A DNA stretch of 64,000 nt from JAGVLN01 sp964515755 (GTDB lineage: Bacteria > Pseudomonadota > Alphaproteobacteria > Rickettsiales > JABSSG01), in assembly GCA_964515755.1 (NCBI GenBank), contig CAZEVK010000001.1:62001-126000 (forward strand), in the 5' to 3' direction. Within the stretch, counting starts at the first letter, position 1; each line of letters begins with the position of its first letter. The notes beneath the pieces are model-generated. The model ran no database searches. It had not been told where the DNA came from and saw only the letters and a list, made by a program, of their open reading frames with translations. A program made the position numbers and the translations under genes. Of the stretch, positions 38,396 through 47,840 are shown piece by piece.

Positions 38396-40183
38396 TTATA
38401 GTTCCTGAACTTTGGTCATGATATCTCTAGCCATTGGCGCAGCTTTGACTGAACCCCAACCACCATGATCAACAATTATAGCGCAAGAATATTTTGGATT
38501 ATGCACTGGCGCAAAACCAGTAAAAATAGAGTGACTACGTAAATGTTTTGGAATTGACCCGCTATTTTCAGCAGTGTCTTTTGAAATTACTTGTGCAGTA
38601 CCAGTTTTACCTGCCAGCATATATTCCGGAGCAATAATTCTGTTATTAAAACCAGTACCTTTTCGATTATTTATAACATTTTCCAAACCATTTCTGACAA
38701 ATTTCAAGTGTTTATTATCTATATCTAAATCTTTAAAATCCGAATTTATAATTTCTTTTTGACCCACATTTGTTACCAACCTTGGTAAAACTTTACGACC
38801 AGAAGCAACCCTTGCCATCATAGTTGCTAGTTGCAATGGCGTAACTAAAACATAACCTTGTCCAACACATGCATTAACAGTATCGTATACAAACCAGCTC
38901 TCGTTACGCGTTTTTTTCTTCCAAACTTGATTTGGGTTCACTCCCGATAACTCTCCAGGTAAAGATATACCAGTTTTATTACCTAAACCAAGAGAATCAG
39001 CTATGTAGTGGATAGAGTCTATGCCGGCTTTTAATCCCATAACATAAAAGTAACAATTGCAAGAACCCATAATCGCTTCATGCAAATTAACATGTCCATG
39101 ACCACCTTTTTTCCAACATTTATATGTATGCCCATTGATAGCAACGGCACCATCGCAATAAACTTTTTGTTGCCAGTCTAAACCTTTGCGCAAAATAGCT
39201 AAAGCAACTGCAATTTTAAAAGTCGATCCTGGAGGATATAGCTTAGTGGTAGACTTATTAGTCAAAGGCAACGACTTATGACTATTGATTTCAGACCATT
39301 CAGTTTCGGAAATTCCACGCGAAAACATGTTAGGATTGAAAGCAGGTGTTGAAACCATCGACAAAACGTTACCATTAGTCACATCCATAACTACAACTGC
39401 TGCCCACTCATCTTTAATAGTTTCAGCAACATATTCTTGCAAATTTTTATCAATCGTTAACTTTAAATCTGTACCTGGCTTACTAGCTTGCTCAGATAAT
39501 TCTCGTACTATAGCTCGATAAGCATTAACCTCTACTTTTTTAATACCAAATTCACCTATTAACTCTTTCTCATAAGTTTTTTCTATACCATCCTTACCAA
39601 TTTTAAAATCTTTGTGCCTTGATAAATTATAAGCTTCAATTTCAAAATCGTTTGGAACACCCATATAACCAAGTACATGAGCAAACATGTCATTAAATAC
39701 ATACTCTCTAATCAATCCCTTATTTATATAAGCTCCTTTAAACTCATATGAAATTTCTTCAAATTTACATACATCTTTCCATGGTAAATAATCTACAATC
39801 ACAATAGGCCTAAAATACTGCGCCATTTGCATCTTCTTAAGAATAATTTGCTTGTTAACTTCGCTCCATTGCAATGTTTGAGCTAATTTATCAAATAGAA
39901 AATTAACATCCGTATCTTTCTTTTTATATAAAACTAGCTTATAATTATTTTTACTAATCGCTAGCTCCACATTTTTTCTATCTAAGATCTTGCCACGCTC
40001 CGGCTCAATAAAGATGACATTAATGCTATTTTGGTCAGAGAGAGTTTTATAATCTCGAGCCTTTATAATTTGTAAAAAAAACATTCTGCAAGTAAAAATA
40101 AATAAAACAATGCCATTAAACACCGTCAAAATAAATACTCTACGAGAAAATATATTTAGCTTTGATGACTGATTATTACGCAT
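38396..40183 (-). CDS. mrdA: Penicillin-binding protein 2 (transpeptidase)
   Basis: 595 residues. One N-terminal membrane anchor (about 14-33), a PBP dimerisation domain (IEPERGKILDRKNVELA), then the transpeptidase with the three active-site motifs: STFK in LYPPGSTFKIAV, SCN in IMGSCNCYFYV and KTG in MLAGKTGTAQV. It builds side-wall peptidoglycan with RodA and the Mre complex. It overlaps mreD by 8 nt, the standard mreBCD-mrdA order, although mreB and mreC are not next to it here. Confidence 0.95.
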   Translation of the reverse strand: MRNNQSSKLNIFSRRVFILTVFNGIVLFIFTCRMFFLQIIKARDYKTLSDQNSINVIFIEPERGKILDRKNVELAISKNNYKLVLYKKKDTDVNFLFDKLAQTLQWSEVNKQIILKKMQMAQYFRPIVIVDYLPWKDVCKFEEISYEFKGAYINKGLIREYVFNDMFAHVLGYMGVPNDFEIEAYNLSRHKDFKIGKDGIEKTYEKELIGEFGIKKVEVNAYRAIVRELSEQASKPGTDLKLTIDKNLQEYVAETIKDEWAAVVVMDVTNGNVLSMVSTPAFNPNMFSRGISETEWSEINSHKSLPLTNKSTTKLYPPGSTFKIAVALAILRKGLDWQQKVYCDGAVAINGHTYKCWKKGGHGHVNLHEAIMGSCNCYFYVMGLKAGIDSIHYIADSLGLGNKTGISLPGELSGVNPNQVWKKKTRNESWFVYDTVNACVGQGYVLVTPLQLATMMARVASGRKVLPRLVTNVGQKEIINSDFKDLDIDNKHLKFVRNGLENVINNRKGTGFNNRIIAPEYMLAGKTGTAQVISKDTAENSGSIPKHLRSHSIFTGFAPVHNPKYSCAIIVDHGGWGSVKAAPMARDIMTKVQEL

Positions 40184-40673
40184 TGAGTTGATTAATTTTA
40201 CATTTATTTACAATTACATCGAATACATGATGCATAACAGGATATAGTAAACAAGAAAAATACCATCCAAAAAATAATGGTAAAAGCTGCGGTAATGAAT
40301 AAGAGAAAAACTGACATAAGATAAAGGACAGTAATAAAACAACATACAACAAACTTAAAACAAAGCCAATCCAGATAACATTAAAAGGCTTGTTAAATAA
40401 AAATCTTTTATAGTACCCTACAATTAACCAGTACATTACAAGAAACAAGGCATTCAAGCCAAGAGGAAAGCCAAACATAACATCCTGAAATATTCCTATA
40501 ATAAATATAGATAATACTGGCAGTGTTTTAGGAAAAAACAAAAACCAATAATAGATAATAATAAGAGTATAAAATGGCGTGAAGCCTCCAAAAGAAAGAA
40601 AATTATGCGGCACTGTTAAAATAAAACTAACTAGCAGCAACAATAAAAATGGTATAGCTAATTTAAAATTCAT
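40176..40673 (-). CDS. mreD: Rod-shape-determining protein MreD
   Basis: 165 residues with four to five hydrophobic helices and little else, as usual for MreD. Identification rests on size, topology, the segment LPVLSIFIIGIFQDVMFGFP-like followed by LGLNALFLVMYWLIV, and the 8-nt overlap with mrdA downstream. It is an inner-membrane component of the elongation complex. mreC is not adjacent upstream; the next gene on the other side is divergent. Confidence 0.88.
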   Translation of the reverse strand: MNFKLAIPFLLLLLVSFILTVPHNFLSFGGFTPFYTLIIIYYWFLFFPKTLPVLSIFIIGIFQDVMFGFPLGLNALFLVMYWLIVGYYKRFLFNKPFNVIWIGFVLSLLYVVLLLSFILCQFFSYSLPQLLPLFFGWYFSCLLYPVMHHVFDVIVNKCKINQLNA

Positions 40674-40743
40674 AATGATTTAGGTAATATATTAATATAT
40701 GATTAAATGATATATTTTATTTATTTTAACAAGAGGTTTTTAC

Positions 40744-41448
40744 TTGAAAAGCATTTTAAAGTATTTTTTTGGTGCATCGTGGGTACAATACGTTATTAGC
40801 TTCTTAATATATCTTTATTTACAACTAGTATATTACACTAGTAAAAAACAAATTATTTATGAAAAAGGTTTCGATTATAAAAAATTTACCACTAACCCAG
40901 CAATTTATGCATTCTGGCATAATAGGTTAGCGATGATGCCTTTTGCACGTCCCAAGAAAGTTAAAGTAAATGTATTAATTTCTGATCATCGGGATGGCAA
41001 AATCATAGCTAAGACTATGAAAATATTTAACTTCAATATTATCTCAGGCTCTTCAACTAGAAATAGCTATAACGCCATAAAAAACATCATTAAGTTTAGC
41101 AAGCTTAATCAAACAATCGTTATCACGCCGGATGGGCCAAAAGGACCAAAAAATCAAATTAATAGCAATATTGTAGCAATCAGTAGTTTGTGCCAAAAAT
41201 ATATAGTCCCAGTGACTTATTCCTGCTCAAAAGCATTTATATTGAAAAGCTGGGATAGGTTAATTATACCAAAACTATTTAATAAGCTTATTATTATTTA
41301 TGGCACACCGCTTAAGCCAGAAAAAAAATTAAATGAACAGCAAATTGAAAAATTAAATAATCAGCTTGCAACAAAACTAAATTATATTACTAATAAATCT
41401 GACTCTATTACACATTTAAAACAAAATGCCAATGCTACTGATATATAA
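40744..41448 (+). CDS. DUF374 lysophospholipid acyltransferase-like protein
   Basis: 234 residues. The acyltransferase-like marks are IYAFWHNRLAMMPFA (catalytic-type His), LISDHRDGKIIAKTMK, SSTRNSYNAIKNI and VITPDGPKGPKNQI, the DUF374 pattern. Starts with TTG at 40744, about 8 nt after AAGAGG. It is the first gene of the plus-strand envelope run and overlaps waaA by 23 nt. DUF374 proteins sit beside Kdo/lipid A genes in many alphaproteobacteria and probably act on lipid A or a phospholipid (inference). Confidence 0.86.
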   Translation: MKSILKYFFGASWVQYVISFLIYLYLQLVYYTSKKQIIYEKGFDYKKFTTNPAIYAFWHNRLAMMPFARPKKVKVNVLISDHRDGKIIAKTMKIFNFNIISGSSTRNSYNAIKNIIKFSKLNQTIVITPDGPKGPKNQINSNIVAISSLCQKYIVPVTYSCSKAFILKSWDRLIIPKLFNKLIIIYGTPLKPEKKLNEQQIEKLNNQLATKLNYITNKSDSITHLKQNANATDI

Positions 41449-42688
41449 TGTATTAAATATTTTATTATTGCCACTATGGGTACTGTACCTTTTATATCGT
41501 GCAATTAAAGGTAAAGAGGAATTATCAAGAGTAAAGGAAAAATTTGGTATAGCTTCAATTTCAGCTCCAAAAAATAAAAGTCTTATATGGATACACGTAG
41601 CCAGCGTTGGTGAGACAATGTCAATTTTAACTCTTATTGACAAGCTTAAAATTAAATTACCCTCTTACCAAATACTTCTAACTTCAGGTACAGTAGCATC
41701 AGCCAAAATAATCAAAGATAAATTAAAAGATATTGTGATACATCAATACTTACCGCTGGATAATTATATATGCATTAATTTATTCCTAAATTATTGGCGA
41801 CCAAAATTAGTCTTATTTGTTGAATCCGAATTCTGGCCATCGATCATCTCAGAATCTGCAAAAAGAAGTAAAGTTATTTCAGTAAACTCTAGACTCTCTC
41901 CGCGATCATGCGAAAATTGGCGTAGATATCCTGCATTTATCAAGCCAATCACAGATTCTATAAGTCTTTTTATGGCACAAAGTCTTAATGATATGGAGAG
42001 ACTAAAGCTCATCGGAGCAAAAAATACCATTTATCTTGGTAATTTAAAATACTGTACCAATAATAAAGCTATTGATAACAAATCATTATTAAAATTAAAA
42101 AGATTATTTAAAGGACGAGAAATCTTTTTAGCTGCCAGCACACATGAAGGTGAAGATAGAATAATTGCCGAAATTTATTATCACTTAAAAAAACAAAATA
42201 AAAAATTATTACTAATTATTGCACCTAGACACCCAATTCGCGGTAAAAAAATAAAACAAATGCTGGAAGATGAACTTAACTTAAAAACTTCTACTAGATC
42301 TATAAATGAAAAAGTTACAAGTGATACTGATATCTATTTAGCTGACACTATAGGTGAGCTTAATTATTTTTATAGTATTGCGCCAATTTCAATTGTAGGA
42401 GGAAGCTTTGTTCCAATTGGTGGGCATAACATAATTGAACCAGCAAAGTTAGGATCAGCTATCATAGTAGGCCCATATCATTTTAATTTTCAAGAAATAT
42501 GTGATGAATTTGAAGAAAAGCATGCAATACAGCTTGTGCAAAATAAAGAAGAATGTATTGCCGCTGTTGAAAAATTACTTAAAAACCCAAAGCAATTAAA
42601 ATTATATACTAATAATGCCGCTAAAATAGTTGCAACTAAAAATAAAACATTAGATAAAGTACTAAAGAAAATTTTAACATTTATCTGA
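41426..42688 (+). CDS. waaA: Kdo transferase (3-deoxy-D-manno-octulosonic acid transferase)
   Basis: 420 residues. An N-terminal membrane anchor, then WIHVASVGETMSILTLIDKL, LVLFVESEFWPSIISESAKR, FLAASTHEGEDRII and PRHPIRGKKI. The GT30 nucleotide-binding end is SIVGGSFVPIGGHNIIEPAK. It adds Kdo from CMP-Kdo to lipid IVA. The start lies inside the DUF374 gene, so translation is coupled; a second ATG at 41432 is possible. Normal length. Confidence 0.95.
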   Translation: MPMLLIYNVLNILLLPLWVLYLLYRAIKGKEELSRVKEKFGIASISAPKNKSLIWIHVASVGETMSILTLIDKLKIKLPSYQILLTSGTVASAKIIKDKLKDIVIHQYLPLDNYICINLFLNYWRPKLVLFVESEFWPSIISESAKRSKVISVNSRLSPRSCENWRRYPAFIKPITDSISLFMAQSLNDMERLKLIGAKNTIYLGNLKYCTNNKAIDNKSLLKLKRLFKGREIFLAASTHEGEDRIIAEIYYHLKKQNKKLLLIIAPRHPIRGKKIKQMLEDELNLKTSTRSINEKVTSDTDIYLADTIGELNYFYSIAPISIVGGSFVPIGGHNIIEPAKLGSAIIVGPYHFNFQEICDEFEEKHAIQLVQNKEECIAAVEKLLKNPKQLKLYTNNAAKIVATKNKTLDKVLKKILTFI

Positions 42689-42695
42689 GTAAAGT

Positions 42696-43664
42696 ATGTT
42701 GTTTAAGACTCCAAAATTCTGGCAAACCAACAACTTTCTATCGTATATTCTAACACCACTATCTTGGATTTATATAATTGTACATAAAACGAATATAGCT
42801 TTTCAAACTCCAAAGAAATTCAATAAAAAGATTATTTGTATTGGCAATATTACAGTTGGTGGTTCTGGAAAAACTCCATCCGCAATTACTTTATGTGAAT
42901 TATTAAAAAAGATGGGATTAAACTCTGTTTTTGCTAGTAAAAACTATGTAGGGAAAAATACAGAAGCAAAATTAATAAATTTAACCAAAGATAAAGCCAG
43001 TGAAGTTTCTGATGAGCCTTTACTATTAGCGAAAACTGCACTTTCATTTACAGCAAAAGATCGTATTGAAGCTATTAGCTTTGCCTGCGCAAATAGCAAT
43101 GAAAATATTATTATTGTTGATGACGGATTACAAAACAACCGTTTCTTAGCTGATATAAAAATATTAGTAATTGACAGCCAAATACAATTTGGTAATAAAA
43201 AATATTTACCTGCCGGGCCATTGCGTGAATCAATTAGTAATATAAATAAAGTAGATTTCATTTTCCAAATTGGGAGAAATAAAAATAGTATCAAAGAGCT
43301 TTCTAATTTTAAAGAAAAAATCTTTATCCTTACCCCTGCTTATAAAATAATAAAAATTCCTAAAAAAAAGTATATAGCATTTAGCGGAATTGCTTATCCA
43401 AATAAATTTTTCAATGCCTTAAAACAATTAAAAATTGATGTCATTAGAGAAATTAGCTTTCCAGATCATTATCTATATAGTGATCAGGATTTAAAAAAAT
43501 TAGAAGTAATAGCGAAAGAAAACTCAGCTCTCCTGATTACAACCGAAAAAGATTATGTTAGAATACCTAATCAAAAAAATATACACACACTTATAATGAC
43601 CTTAAAATTTGATAAAGAACAAGATTTTATAAAAATACTTAAGAAAAAGCTAAATACTAAATGA
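42696..43664 (+). CDS. lpxK: Tetraacyldisaccharide 4'-kinase
   Basis: 322 residues. The Walker-A-like motif is ICIGNITVGGSGKTPSAITL, and then SDEPLLLAK, IIVDDGLQNNRFLADIKIL and PAGPLRESISNI. ISFPDHYLYSDQDLKKLE is the LpxK substrate region. It phosphorylates the 4' position of the lipid A disaccharide. It is 7 nt after waaA and overlaps the following lpxL-like gene by 4 nt. Confidence 0.95.
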   Translation: MLFKTPKFWQTNNFLSYILTPLSWIYIIVHKTNIAFQTPKKFNKKIICIGNITVGGSGKTPSAITLCELLKKMGLNSVFASKNYVGKNTEAKLINLTKDKASEVSDEPLLLAKTALSFTAKDRIEAISFACANSNENIIIVDDGLQNNRFLADIKILVIDSQIQFGNKKYLPAGPLRESISNINKVDFIFQIGRNKNSIKELSNFKEKIFILTPAYKIIKIPKKKYIAFSGIAYPNKFFNALKQLKIDVIREISFPDHYLYSDQDLKKLEVIAKENSALLITTEKDYVRIPNQKNIHTLIMTLKFDKEQDFIKILKKKLNTK

Positions 43665-44548
43665 AAACCATTCATCATTATTTTGAATTTTTACTATTTC
43701 TAGGCCTACTAAAATTAGTTAGAGCATTAAAAATTGACCGTGCTTCTTGTTTGTTTGGTAAAATTGGAAGAACCATTGGCCCATGGCTATCAGTTTCAAA
43801 CATAGCTAAAAAAAATATTGCTATTGCATTTCCAGAAATTTCTCCCTTAAAAACAAAACAAATAATAATAGGCATGTGGGATAATCTTGCCAGAGCTGCT
43901 GCAGAAATGCCAAATATATCATTATTAAGTGAAGAAGAATTTCACAAAAAAGTAACTATTATTGGAAAAGAATATTTAGAAGAAGTAAAAAGATCTGGTA
44001 AATCATGCATATTCTTTACCGGGCATTTTGCAAATTGGGAGCTAGCTTCCAGAGTTGGTTATGATACTGACTTAAAGCTATCAATTATATACAGAAAGGC
44101 CAATAATAAATTAGTTGATGAAAAAATTCATAGCTTCCGAAAAAATTTAGATATAACTCTAATTCCTAAGGGTCAAGGTGGTATTAAAGATATTATTAGA
44201 GCATTTAAGCAAAATCGCTGTATATGCTTTTTACCAGACCAAAAACTAAATAATGGAATAGAAGTTCCTTTTTTTGGTATTAATGCAATGACAGCCACTG
44301 CACCAGCAAAATTAACTTTAGACTATCAATGCCCTATAATTCCTGTACAAGTAATTCGCACAAAAGGCGCTAATTTTATTGTTAAAGTCCACAAACCTTT
44401 AAAAATAAATTATGATCAAAATAATTCTCAAGAAATATATAGAATTATGCGCGAAATAAATTATATTTATGAGCAATGGATAAAAGAGAACCCCGAACAA
44501 TGGTTTTGGGTCCATAAAAGATGGCCAAATAATCATTATAAAAATTAA
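43661..44548 (+). CDS. lpxL: Lipid A late acyltransferase (LpxL/HtrB-like)
   Basis: 295 residues. The catalytic HX4E motif is in FTGHFANWELASRVGY; also IYRKANNKLVDEKI, the segment CICFLPDQKLNNGIEVPFFG, and the end WFWVHKRWPN typical of lysophospholipid/lauroyl acyltransferases. It adds a secondary acyl chain to Kdo2-lipid IVA. It overlaps lpxK by 4 nt (ATGA). Whether it transfers lauroyl or another chain cannot be read from sequence. Confidence 0.92.
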   Translation: MKTIHHYFEFLLFLGLLKLVRALKIDRASCLFGKIGRTIGPWLSVSNIAKKNIAIAFPEISPLKTKQIIIGMWDNLARAAAEMPNISLLSEEEFHKKVTIIGKEYLEEVKRSGKSCIFFTGHFANWELASRVGYDTDLKLSIIYRKANNKLVDEKIHSFRKNLDITLIPKGQGGIKDIIRAFKQNRCICFLPDQKLNNGIEVPFFGINAMTATAPAKLTLDYQCPIIPVQVIRTKGANFIVKVHKPLKINYDQNNSQEIYRIMREINYIYEQWIKENPEQWFWVHKRWPNNHYKN

Positions 44549-44561
44549 ATGAGGCGTATTT

Positions 44562-45389
44562 ATGAAAGATACTGAAAAAGTAATATCAGGTAATTTACTA
44601 GCTGGTAAACGTGGATTAATTATGGGCGTAGCCAATGATAAGTCTATTGCTTGGGGGATGGCCGAAGCAGCTCATGCACAAGGAGCTGAACTGGCATACA
44701 CTTATCAAGGTGAAGTGCTAAAAAAAAGAGTCGAACCTTTAGCTGCAAAAACAGATTCTCATTTATTATATGAATGTGATGTTACTAGCGAATCAAGCCT
44801 TGATCGTTTATTTGATGATTTAAAGAAAAAATGGGGCCAATTAGATTTTGTTATTCATGCAATTGCTTTTTCTAATAAAGATGAACTTAAAGGTAATTAT
44901 ATGGACGTAACTTTACAAAACTTCCTCAATACTATGCATATTTCTTGCTACTCATTCACAGCTGTAGCAAAAAGAGCTTCTGAAATGATGAATACAGGCG
45001 GCAGCTTGATCACACTTACTTACTATGGTGCAGAAAAAGTTATGCCTAATTATAACGTAATGGGTGTGGCAAAAGCAGCACTTGAAGCAAGTGTTAAATA
45101 TTTAGCTGTAGATCTTGGACCAAATAACATCCGTGTAAACGCAATTTCAGCAGGTCCTATTAGAACATTGGCTGCAGCTGGAATTGGCGATTTTAGGTAT
45201 ATATTACAATGGAATGAATATAACGCCCCAATGCGCCGCACTGTTACAACTCAAGAAGTCGGAAAAGCCGGTGTTTTCTTGATTAGTGACTTATCTTCTG
45301 CCACTACAGGCCAGATATTATATGTTGATGCTGGGTATAATGTAATTGGTATGAAGGCTGTTGATGCTCCTGATATTTCAACAGTATAA
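44562..45389 (+). CDS. fabI: Enoyl-[acyl-carrier-protein] reductase (NADH)
   Basis: 275 residues. The N-terminus has the FabI glycine pattern GLIMGVANDKSIAWGMAEAA; the catalytic Tyr and Lys are in PNYNVMGVAKAALEASVKY; AISAGPIRTLAAAGIGDF is the substrate loop. It completes each cycle of fatty acid elongation and is the target of triclosan-like inhibitors. It follows the lpxL-like gene by 13 nt with GAGGCG before the ATG, so fatty acid and lipid A synthesis are joined in one run. Confidence 0.96.
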   Translation: MKDTEKVISGNLLAGKRGLIMGVANDKSIAWGMAEAAHAQGAELAYTYQGEVLKKRVEPLAAKTDSHLLYECDVTSESSLDRLFDDLKKKWGQLDFVIHAIAFSNKDELKGNYMDVTLQNFLNTMHISCYSFTAVAKRASEMMNTGGSLITLTYYGAEKVMPNYNVMGVAKAALEASVKYLAVDLGPNNIRVNAISAGPIRTLAAAGIGDFRYILQWNEYNAPMRRTVTTQEVGKAGVFLISDLSSATTGQILYVDAGYNVIGMKAVDAPDISTV

Positions 45390-45570
45390 TTTCAAAATAA
45401 CATGCAAATAACTTAATATTAACAAATAATTTGCATATTACAGAAATTTTAAAATCTCTATCTCGCCTTAAGCAAACTATTATTAATAGTCTAAATATTT
45501 TCTAAAATAGCTATTGCTTATTAAAAAATATTTTCTATAAATTGTTATAAATTTTTAACTAAATAGTTAC

Positions 45571-46665
45571 ATGCCTTCTGAGCAAGAAAATAAAGAAAAA
45601 GGACAAGAGCCTAAGCATAACGATAATAATTTAGAAAATACACAAAGTATACTATTTAATTATCAACAATTTATACCTAACGTAATATCGAATTCTTCAT
45701 ATTTACTGCAATATCTTCCAAATTGGGAAGAGGTCTTAGTAGTTACCTCTCTCGCCACAATAATAGAAATCATCATGGAGCCAGTGATAAATCTAAGCGG
45801 TAATACGGTTGCAAAAGAGGTATTTAGAGATATGGCAAAAATTCCAGGAACATCACTTTTAGATTATTTGGGCATTAATGTTGGTAAAACAAATTATAAA
45901 TATGATGATGCAAATGAAATAGCACAATATGTAAGAGTGGGATGCAAGCTTTCTCTTATAGTACCTACTTATTATTACTTCGGCCAAAAGCCTGCAGTAA
46001 TGATGGCGTATATTTCAAATCCTATTTGCGACATCCCGGCACAAACTATAATTAGAATTGGCAAATTAAAGCAAGATGAAAATGATACAACTACTTCTAT
46101 TTTTCAGTATTACGTTGATAATATAAATAATGATATCGTAACCGGCTCTATCATTGCATCATTTATTAAAAAAGGTGTTGCAACTATTATTGGCTCAATC
46201 ATCGATCTTTTTCCTAAAACGCCTTACCAATATGCCAAATCTAGCGCGCTCAAAGTTGATAAAGCATTATTAGCAATTTTTGGAATAAATAGAGGTTTTA
46301 TTATAGATGAAGACGCTAAAAATACGTGTGCTCAGGTAGCTACAAAGATATACCAGAACTTAGTAGAAGCAAGCATTACAATAAAAGCCGCTATTCTGCC
46401 ATTAGCAGTTACTACAGAGTTTTTATTTAGAGAAGCAGCTAATATGTTTAATGCATATATACTCATGTCAGCCGCAAGACCAATTCAAGAAGCAAGTTAT
46501 GATTTATATATAAAATATGCTAATAACACTAGTAATTTTGAAACTATACCAGAAAATACTGTAGCCTTAGATAGTAAAACCTTTGATACCCATGGGCAGG
46601 AGTGCATCGAAAACATTTATAACGAGCTCCTAGGGAACGAAGTTTGTAAAGTAGATGAGTTATAG
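45571..46665 (+). CDS. Unknown protein with several hydrophobic segments
   Basis: 364 residues, not recognised. A polar N-terminus rich in Glu, Lys and Asn (1-30) has no signal peptide. Moderately hydrophobic stretches include LVVTSLATIIEIIMEP, LSLIVPTYYYFG, GSIIASFIKKGVATIIGSI and ITIKAAILPLAVTTEFLF, suggesting a polytopic or membrane-associated protein. The end is acidic. No ribosome site is seen before the ATG, and a 181-nt spacer separates it from fabI. Codon content and length support a real gene. Confidence 0.7.
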   Translation: MPSEQENKEKGQEPKHNDNNLENTQSILFNYQQFIPNVISNSSYLLQYLPNWEEVLVVTSLATIIEIIMEPVINLSGNTVAKEVFRDMAKIPGTSLLDYLGINVGKTNYKYDDANEIAQYVRVGCKLSLIVPTYYYFGQKPAVMMAYISNPICDIPAQTIIRIGKLKQDENDTTTSIFQYYVDNINNDIVTGSIIASFIKKGVATIIGSIIDLFPKTPYQYAKSSALKVDKALLAIFGINRGFIIDEDAKNTCAQVATKIYQNLVEASITIKAAILPLAVTTEFLFREAANMFNAYILMSAARPIQEASYDLYIKYANNTSNFETIPENTVALDSKTFDTHGQECIENIYNELLGNEVCKVDEL

Positions 46666-46794
46666 GATGTTGTAATTAACTATATAAACTTTCCGTAACC
46701 GCTCTCGCACACAAAGAAAGGTGAACATACAGAAAGGTACTTCTTATTCTTTATTAAAATTACTTACCCTACTCTTTTTAAGACAATTATACTC

Positions 46795-46823
46795 TTGACA
46801 CTGGCACAAAAATTCAGTAAAAG
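46795..46823 (+). promoter_or_regulatory. Promoter of rpsT
   Basis: Perfect -35 TTGACA (46795-46800), 17-nt spacer, TAAAAG (46818-46823), 34 nt before the rpsT ATG. Confidence 0.6.
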
Positions 46824-46857
46824 TTACTGCTTAAAGTAATTCTTATTAGGAATATAG

Positions 46858-47124
46858 ATGGCAAATCATAAATCAGCAGAAAAAGCAATACGCCAAATTA
46901 AAAAACGTACATTGATTAATAAATCACGCATGAGCAGAATCAAAACTTTTATTAAAAAAGTTGAACAAGCTGTTGTTAGCAATGATAAAGCAAAAGCTCA
47001 AGCTGAATTCAAGATCGCACAGTCTGAAATAATGAAAGGCGTAACTAAAGGCTTGCTGAAATTAAATACTGCCTCTCGTAGAGTAAGCAGTTTATCTGCA
47101 AGAATCAAAAAATTAGCAAGCTAA
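46858..47124 (+). CDS. rpsT: 30S ribosomal protein S20
   Basis: 88 residues, basic and all-helical: MANHKSAEKAIRQIKKRTL, then NKSRMSRIKTFIKKVEQAV and TKGLLKLNTASRRVSSLSAR. It binds 16S rRNA early in 30S assembly. It has its own promoter and a ribosome site (TTAGGAA), and is followed after 18 nt by the cyclophilin gene. Confidence 0.97.
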   Translation: MANHKSAEKAIRQIKKRTLINKSRMSRIKTFIKKVEQAVVSNDKAKAQAEFKIAQSEIMKGVTKGLLKLNTASRRVSSLSARIKKLAS

Positions 47125-47142
47125 TAACTAAAAATTATCAAA

Positions 47143-47697
47143 ATGAAACGTTCATTAAAGCGTCTTTTTTGTCTAATATTAATTATATTTGGTATCCAAA
47201 TGAATGCTACTGCCATTAATTCTGAAAATATTATTCTACTCGAATTGCCATATGGAGTTGTGGAAATAGAGCTTATGCCTGATGTTGCACCTAATCATGT
47301 CACTCGAATTAAAGAATTAGTACGCCAAGGATTTTATGACGGGATAATATTTCATAGAGTTATCCCAGGTTTCATGGCACAAACAGGTGATCCTACAGGT
47401 ACAGGTACAGGCGGATCTGGACAAAATCTTAAAGCTGAATTCTCTAAGACCCCTCATGTCAGAGGAATTGTTTCTATGGCACGTGCTATGGATCCTAACA
47501 GTGCTGACAGTCAATTTTTTATTGTTTTTGAAGATGCTCCTCATTTAAATGGCCAATATACAACTTTTGGTAAAGTAACTAAAGGCATGGAATATGTTGA
47601 CCAAATTAAGAAAGGTGCACCTGGTAGTGGCATAGTAACTAACCCAGACAAAATTGTTTCAATGAAAATTGCTGCTGACGTTAATAAAAGCAAGTAA
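47143..47697 (+). CDS. Exported cyclophilin-type peptidyl-prolyl cis-trans isomerase
   Basis: 184 residues. A signal peptide (about residues 6-24, ending MNATA) precedes a compact bacterial cyclophilin domain: FYDGIIFHRVIPGFMAQTGD (active Arg in FHRV, Phe and Gln), GTGTGGSGQNLKAEF, PNSADSQFFIVFEDAPHLNG and YTTFGKVTKGMEYVDQI. It catalyses proline isomerisation, most likely in the periplasm, helping outer-membrane or secreted proteins fold. It is probably co-transcribed with rpsT. Confidence 0.92.
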   Translation: MKRSLKRLFCLILIIFGIQMNATAINSENIILLELPYGVVEIELMPDVAPNHVTRIKELVRQGFYDGIIFHRVIPGFMAQTGDPTGTGTGGSGQNLKAEFSKTPHVRGIVSMARAMDPNSADSQFFIVFEDAPHLNGQYTTFGKVTKGMEYVDQIKKGAPGSGIVTNPDKIVSMKIAADVNKSK

Positions 47698-47807
47698 TTA
47701 AAAGTCTCTATCTAAAATTTATCTAATATTAGATCATTAGTAGATAATCTACTTTTTGATTTAAGCAATTTCACTATAGATAATTACCTAAACCTTATTT
47801 GAAAAAA

Positions 47808-47828
47808 GTGCCAGAGATAATCTGGCAC
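47808..47828 (-). terminator. Intrinsic terminator of array gene 1
   Basis: GTGCCAGA, loop GATAA, TCTGGCAC: a perfect 8-bp stem (47808-47815 with 47821-47828), followed on the minus strand by six T. It lies 12 nt after the stop of the array copy 47841-48437. The same stem-loop sequence recurs at 49136-49156. Confidence 0.8.
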
Positions 47829-47840
47829 CGTACTTATCTA